Below, one piece after another: positions 62,395 through 64,000 of a DNA stretch of 64,000 nucleotides. A model generated the notes under the pieces. The model was not told where the DNA came from, ran no database searches, and saw only the letters and a program-made list of their open reading frames with translations. Made by a program: the position numbers and the translations under genes. Source of the stretch: Bacteroides sp. M10 (GTDB lineage: Bacteria; Bacteroidota; Bacteroidia; Bacteroidales; Bacteroidaceae); assembly GCF_014334015.1 (NCBI RefSeq), contig NZ_CP060488.1:124001-188000 (forward strand). Direction: 5' to 3'. The first letter of the stretch is position 1. The number at the start of each line of letters is the position of its first letter.

Positions 62395-64000
62395 ATGAAA
62401 TCATTTTCTGATAAAACAAACATAGGGTGGAATAATCCCCTAAAGACTGTTTATAAAATGAATTTTTACCTATTATTCCTATTAATAGATTCATTATTGA
62501 TACTTGGATCAACACGGGCTTATTGCCAACAGAGCAGAACGATCTCTGGTATAGTGAAAAACTCTCAAGGAGAGACTATTATCGGAGCGAATATCGTTGA
62601 AAAAGGTACCAGTAACGGGACGATTACGAATGTAGACGGACTGTTCACACTGCGCGTAGCACCCAATGCAATATTAAAGGTATCTTATATGGGATACACG
62701 GAACAGGAAGTCAATACACGCAACAAGAACAAGGTAGAAATCATACTGACGGAAGACGCCAGACTGATTGATGAAGTAGTGGTGGTAGGATACGGATCGG
62801 TCAAAAAACGAGATTTGACGGGTGCGGTAACCTCCGTCAAGAGTGCGGAAGTACTAGCCGCTCCTACCAATAATGTGATGGAAGCCCTTCAAGGTAAGAT
62901 ACCCGGAATGGATATCACCAAAACTTCGGGACAGGTAGGAGGTGATGTCACTATCCTGTTACGTGGCTCACGATCCATCTATGGCAGTAACGAACCATTG
63001 TTTATTATCGATGGAATCCCCGGCAGCTATAGCCAGGTCAGCCCGTCAGACATCGAGAGTGTAGATGTATTGAAAGATGCTTCTTCCACCGCCATTTATG
63101 GTTCCGCAGGAGCAAACGGCGTTGTCATCATCACTACCAAAAGAGGAAAAGAGGGAAAAGCTACCGTAAACTTCGATGCTTATTACGGATTCAGCGGTTC
63201 ACCCAACTACAGACATGGGATGACACGGGATGAATGGGTCACCTATCAACGGGAAGCCTATAAATATAAAAACGGTGACTATCCCACCGATATGTCCGCC
63301 CTACTGGGGAAACAGGATTTTATAGATGCATACAATAACGGCAAATGGATAGACTGGATAGATGAAGTGTCGGGCAACACGGCTACCACACAGAAATACA
63401 GTCTTTCGGTCAGTAGCGGCACTGAAAAGACAAAATTATTTGCTTCGACTTCCTACAACCGGGAGGAAGGTTTACTTAGTAACGAGAATCTGAACAGATA
63501 TTCGTTACGCCTCAACTTGGATCAGCAGATATTTTCGTGGGCAAAGGTGGGCTTTACTTCCAATTTAGTCTACCGTGACTTGAACTCCGGTGTAAAAAAT
63601 ACATTCACCAAATCTCTCTCCGCCATCCCGCTGGGTGATGCTTATACCGAAGAAGGGGAGATCAATCACGAATACATCACGGGCCAATATTCCCCGATGA
63701 GTGATTTCATAGAGAATCAGTATGTAGACAACACCCGTTCCACCTACCTGAACATGAGTGGCTATGTCGAACTAACTCCCGTCAAAGACCTGACTTTTAC
63801 CAGTCGTGTAAATGGTACTTTGAATCACTCACGCCGCGGGCAATACTGGGGAGAGAAGTGTAATGCCAACCGTCCGTCTTATGCAGGTTCGCCGCATGCT
63901 TCCATCACGAACAACAATGCCTGGAATTACACTTGGGAGAATATTCTCGCTTACAACACAACCATCGCCAAAGACCATAATCTGGGAGGTTCACTGATTA
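62395..64000 (+). CDS. SusC/RagA-family TonB-dependent receptor, N-terminal part
   Basis: 535 codons of a plus-strand susC that runs off the window. The first Met (62395) gives an N-terminal extension before the signal peptide; a second Met at 62458 (MNFYLLFLLIDSLLILGSTR) gives a more usual signal peptide. CarboxypepD_reg-like domain (TISGIVKNSQGETIIGANIV), TonB box region (LIDEVVVVGYGSVKKRDLTG), plug motifs (LLRGSRSIYGSNEPLFIIDG, VLKDASSTAIYGSAGANG) and the start of the barrel are present. It lacks the shufflon site, so it is not part of that system. A susD partner is expected beyond the right edge. Confidence 0.93.
   Translation, partial: MKSFSDKTNIGWNNPLKTVYKMNFYLLFLLIDSLLILGSTRAYCQQSRTISGIVKNSQGETIIGANIVEKGTSNGTITNVDGLFTLRVAPNAILKVSYMGYTEQEVNTRNKNKVEIILTEDARLIDEVVVVGYGSVKKRDLTGAVTSVKSAEVLAAPTNNVMEALQGKIPGMDITKTSGQVGGDVTILLRGSRSIYGSNEPLFIIDGIPGSYSQVSPSDIESVDVLKDASSTAIYGSAGANGVVIITTKRGKEGKATVNFDAYYGFSGSPNYRHGMTRDEWVTYQREAYKYKNGDYPTDMSALLGKQDFIDAYNNGKWIDWIDEVSGNTATTQKYSLSVSSGTEKTKLFASTSYNREEGLLSNENLNRYSLRLNLDQQIFSWAKVGFTSNLVYRDLNSGVKNTFTKSLSAIPLGDAYTEEGEINHEYITGQYSPMSDFIENQYVDNTRSTYLNMSGYVELTPVKDLTFTSRVNGTLNHSRRGQYWGEKCNANRPSYAGSPHASITNNNAWNYTWENILAYNTTIAKDHNLGGSLI

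Overview
The window reads as a chromosomal segment of a gut Bacteroides (B. thetaiotaomicron/ovatus-like). Reasons: many SusC/SusD pairs, a hybrid two-component regulator, TAnnTTTG-type promoters, BfmA/BtgA-type mobilisation genes, and a typical Bacteroides housekeeping set. The species cannot be fixed from sequence reading alone.

Layout. 1-7.5 kb: end of a polysaccharide utilisation locus (partial susD, susC, hybrid two-component sensor) on the minus strand. 7.6-22.5 kb: mostly core genes: EamA transporter, frr, rsgA, a three-gene RND efflux operon, a PL10 pectate lyase, class I fumarase, a DUF4954 protein and hflX. 22.5-40.1 kb: three susC/susD pairs around one tyrosine recombinase. Only the right-hand susC (35335, plus) has a promoter, start codon and signal peptide. 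The two minus-strand susC genes (ending 25130 and 30011) begin abruptly inside the coding sequence, at a 29-53 bp sequence identical to codons 68 onward of the complete gene. This looks like a site-specific DNA inversion system (SusC/D shufflon) that swaps three outer-membrane transporters behind one promoter and leader. 40.2-46 kb: core genes (marC, HAD phosphatase, coiled-coil lipoprotein, rsmI, tdk, AI-2E transporter) and tRNA-Lys(UUU).

46.05-55.82 kb: a decayed mobile island in the 3' end of tRNA-Lys, bounded by an imperfect ~57 bp direct repeat (attL/attR). It carries a Crp/Fnr regulator, a ferredoxin-type membrane protein, an RteC-like gene broken by a frameshift, a helix-turn-helix protein, a mobilisation pair whose relaxase has an in-frame stop, and a two-gene putative phage-defence operon (abortive-infection protein plus a tandem DUF262 protein). 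The first defence gene is cut by a 1106 bp IS630-family element with TA target duplication; removing the IS and one TA restores the frame exactly. No integrase gene was seen.

55.9-60.9 kb: a urea transporter, then an AT-rich His-Xaa-Ser (Hxs) cluster: hxsA (substrate with six tandem H-x-S triplets and two peptidoglycan-binding-like domains), hxsD, and two radical SAM genes, hxsB and hxsC. This is a little-characterised, probably post-translationally modified peptide/protein system. 61.2-64 kb: two tandem XRE-type regulators and, divergently, the start of another susC running off the window.

The most notable systems are the SusC/D shufflon, the Hxs radical SAM cluster, and the IS-interrupted defence operon in the tRNA-Lys island. 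Residue positions and reading frames were worked out by hand; family names come from recognised motifs, not database searches.
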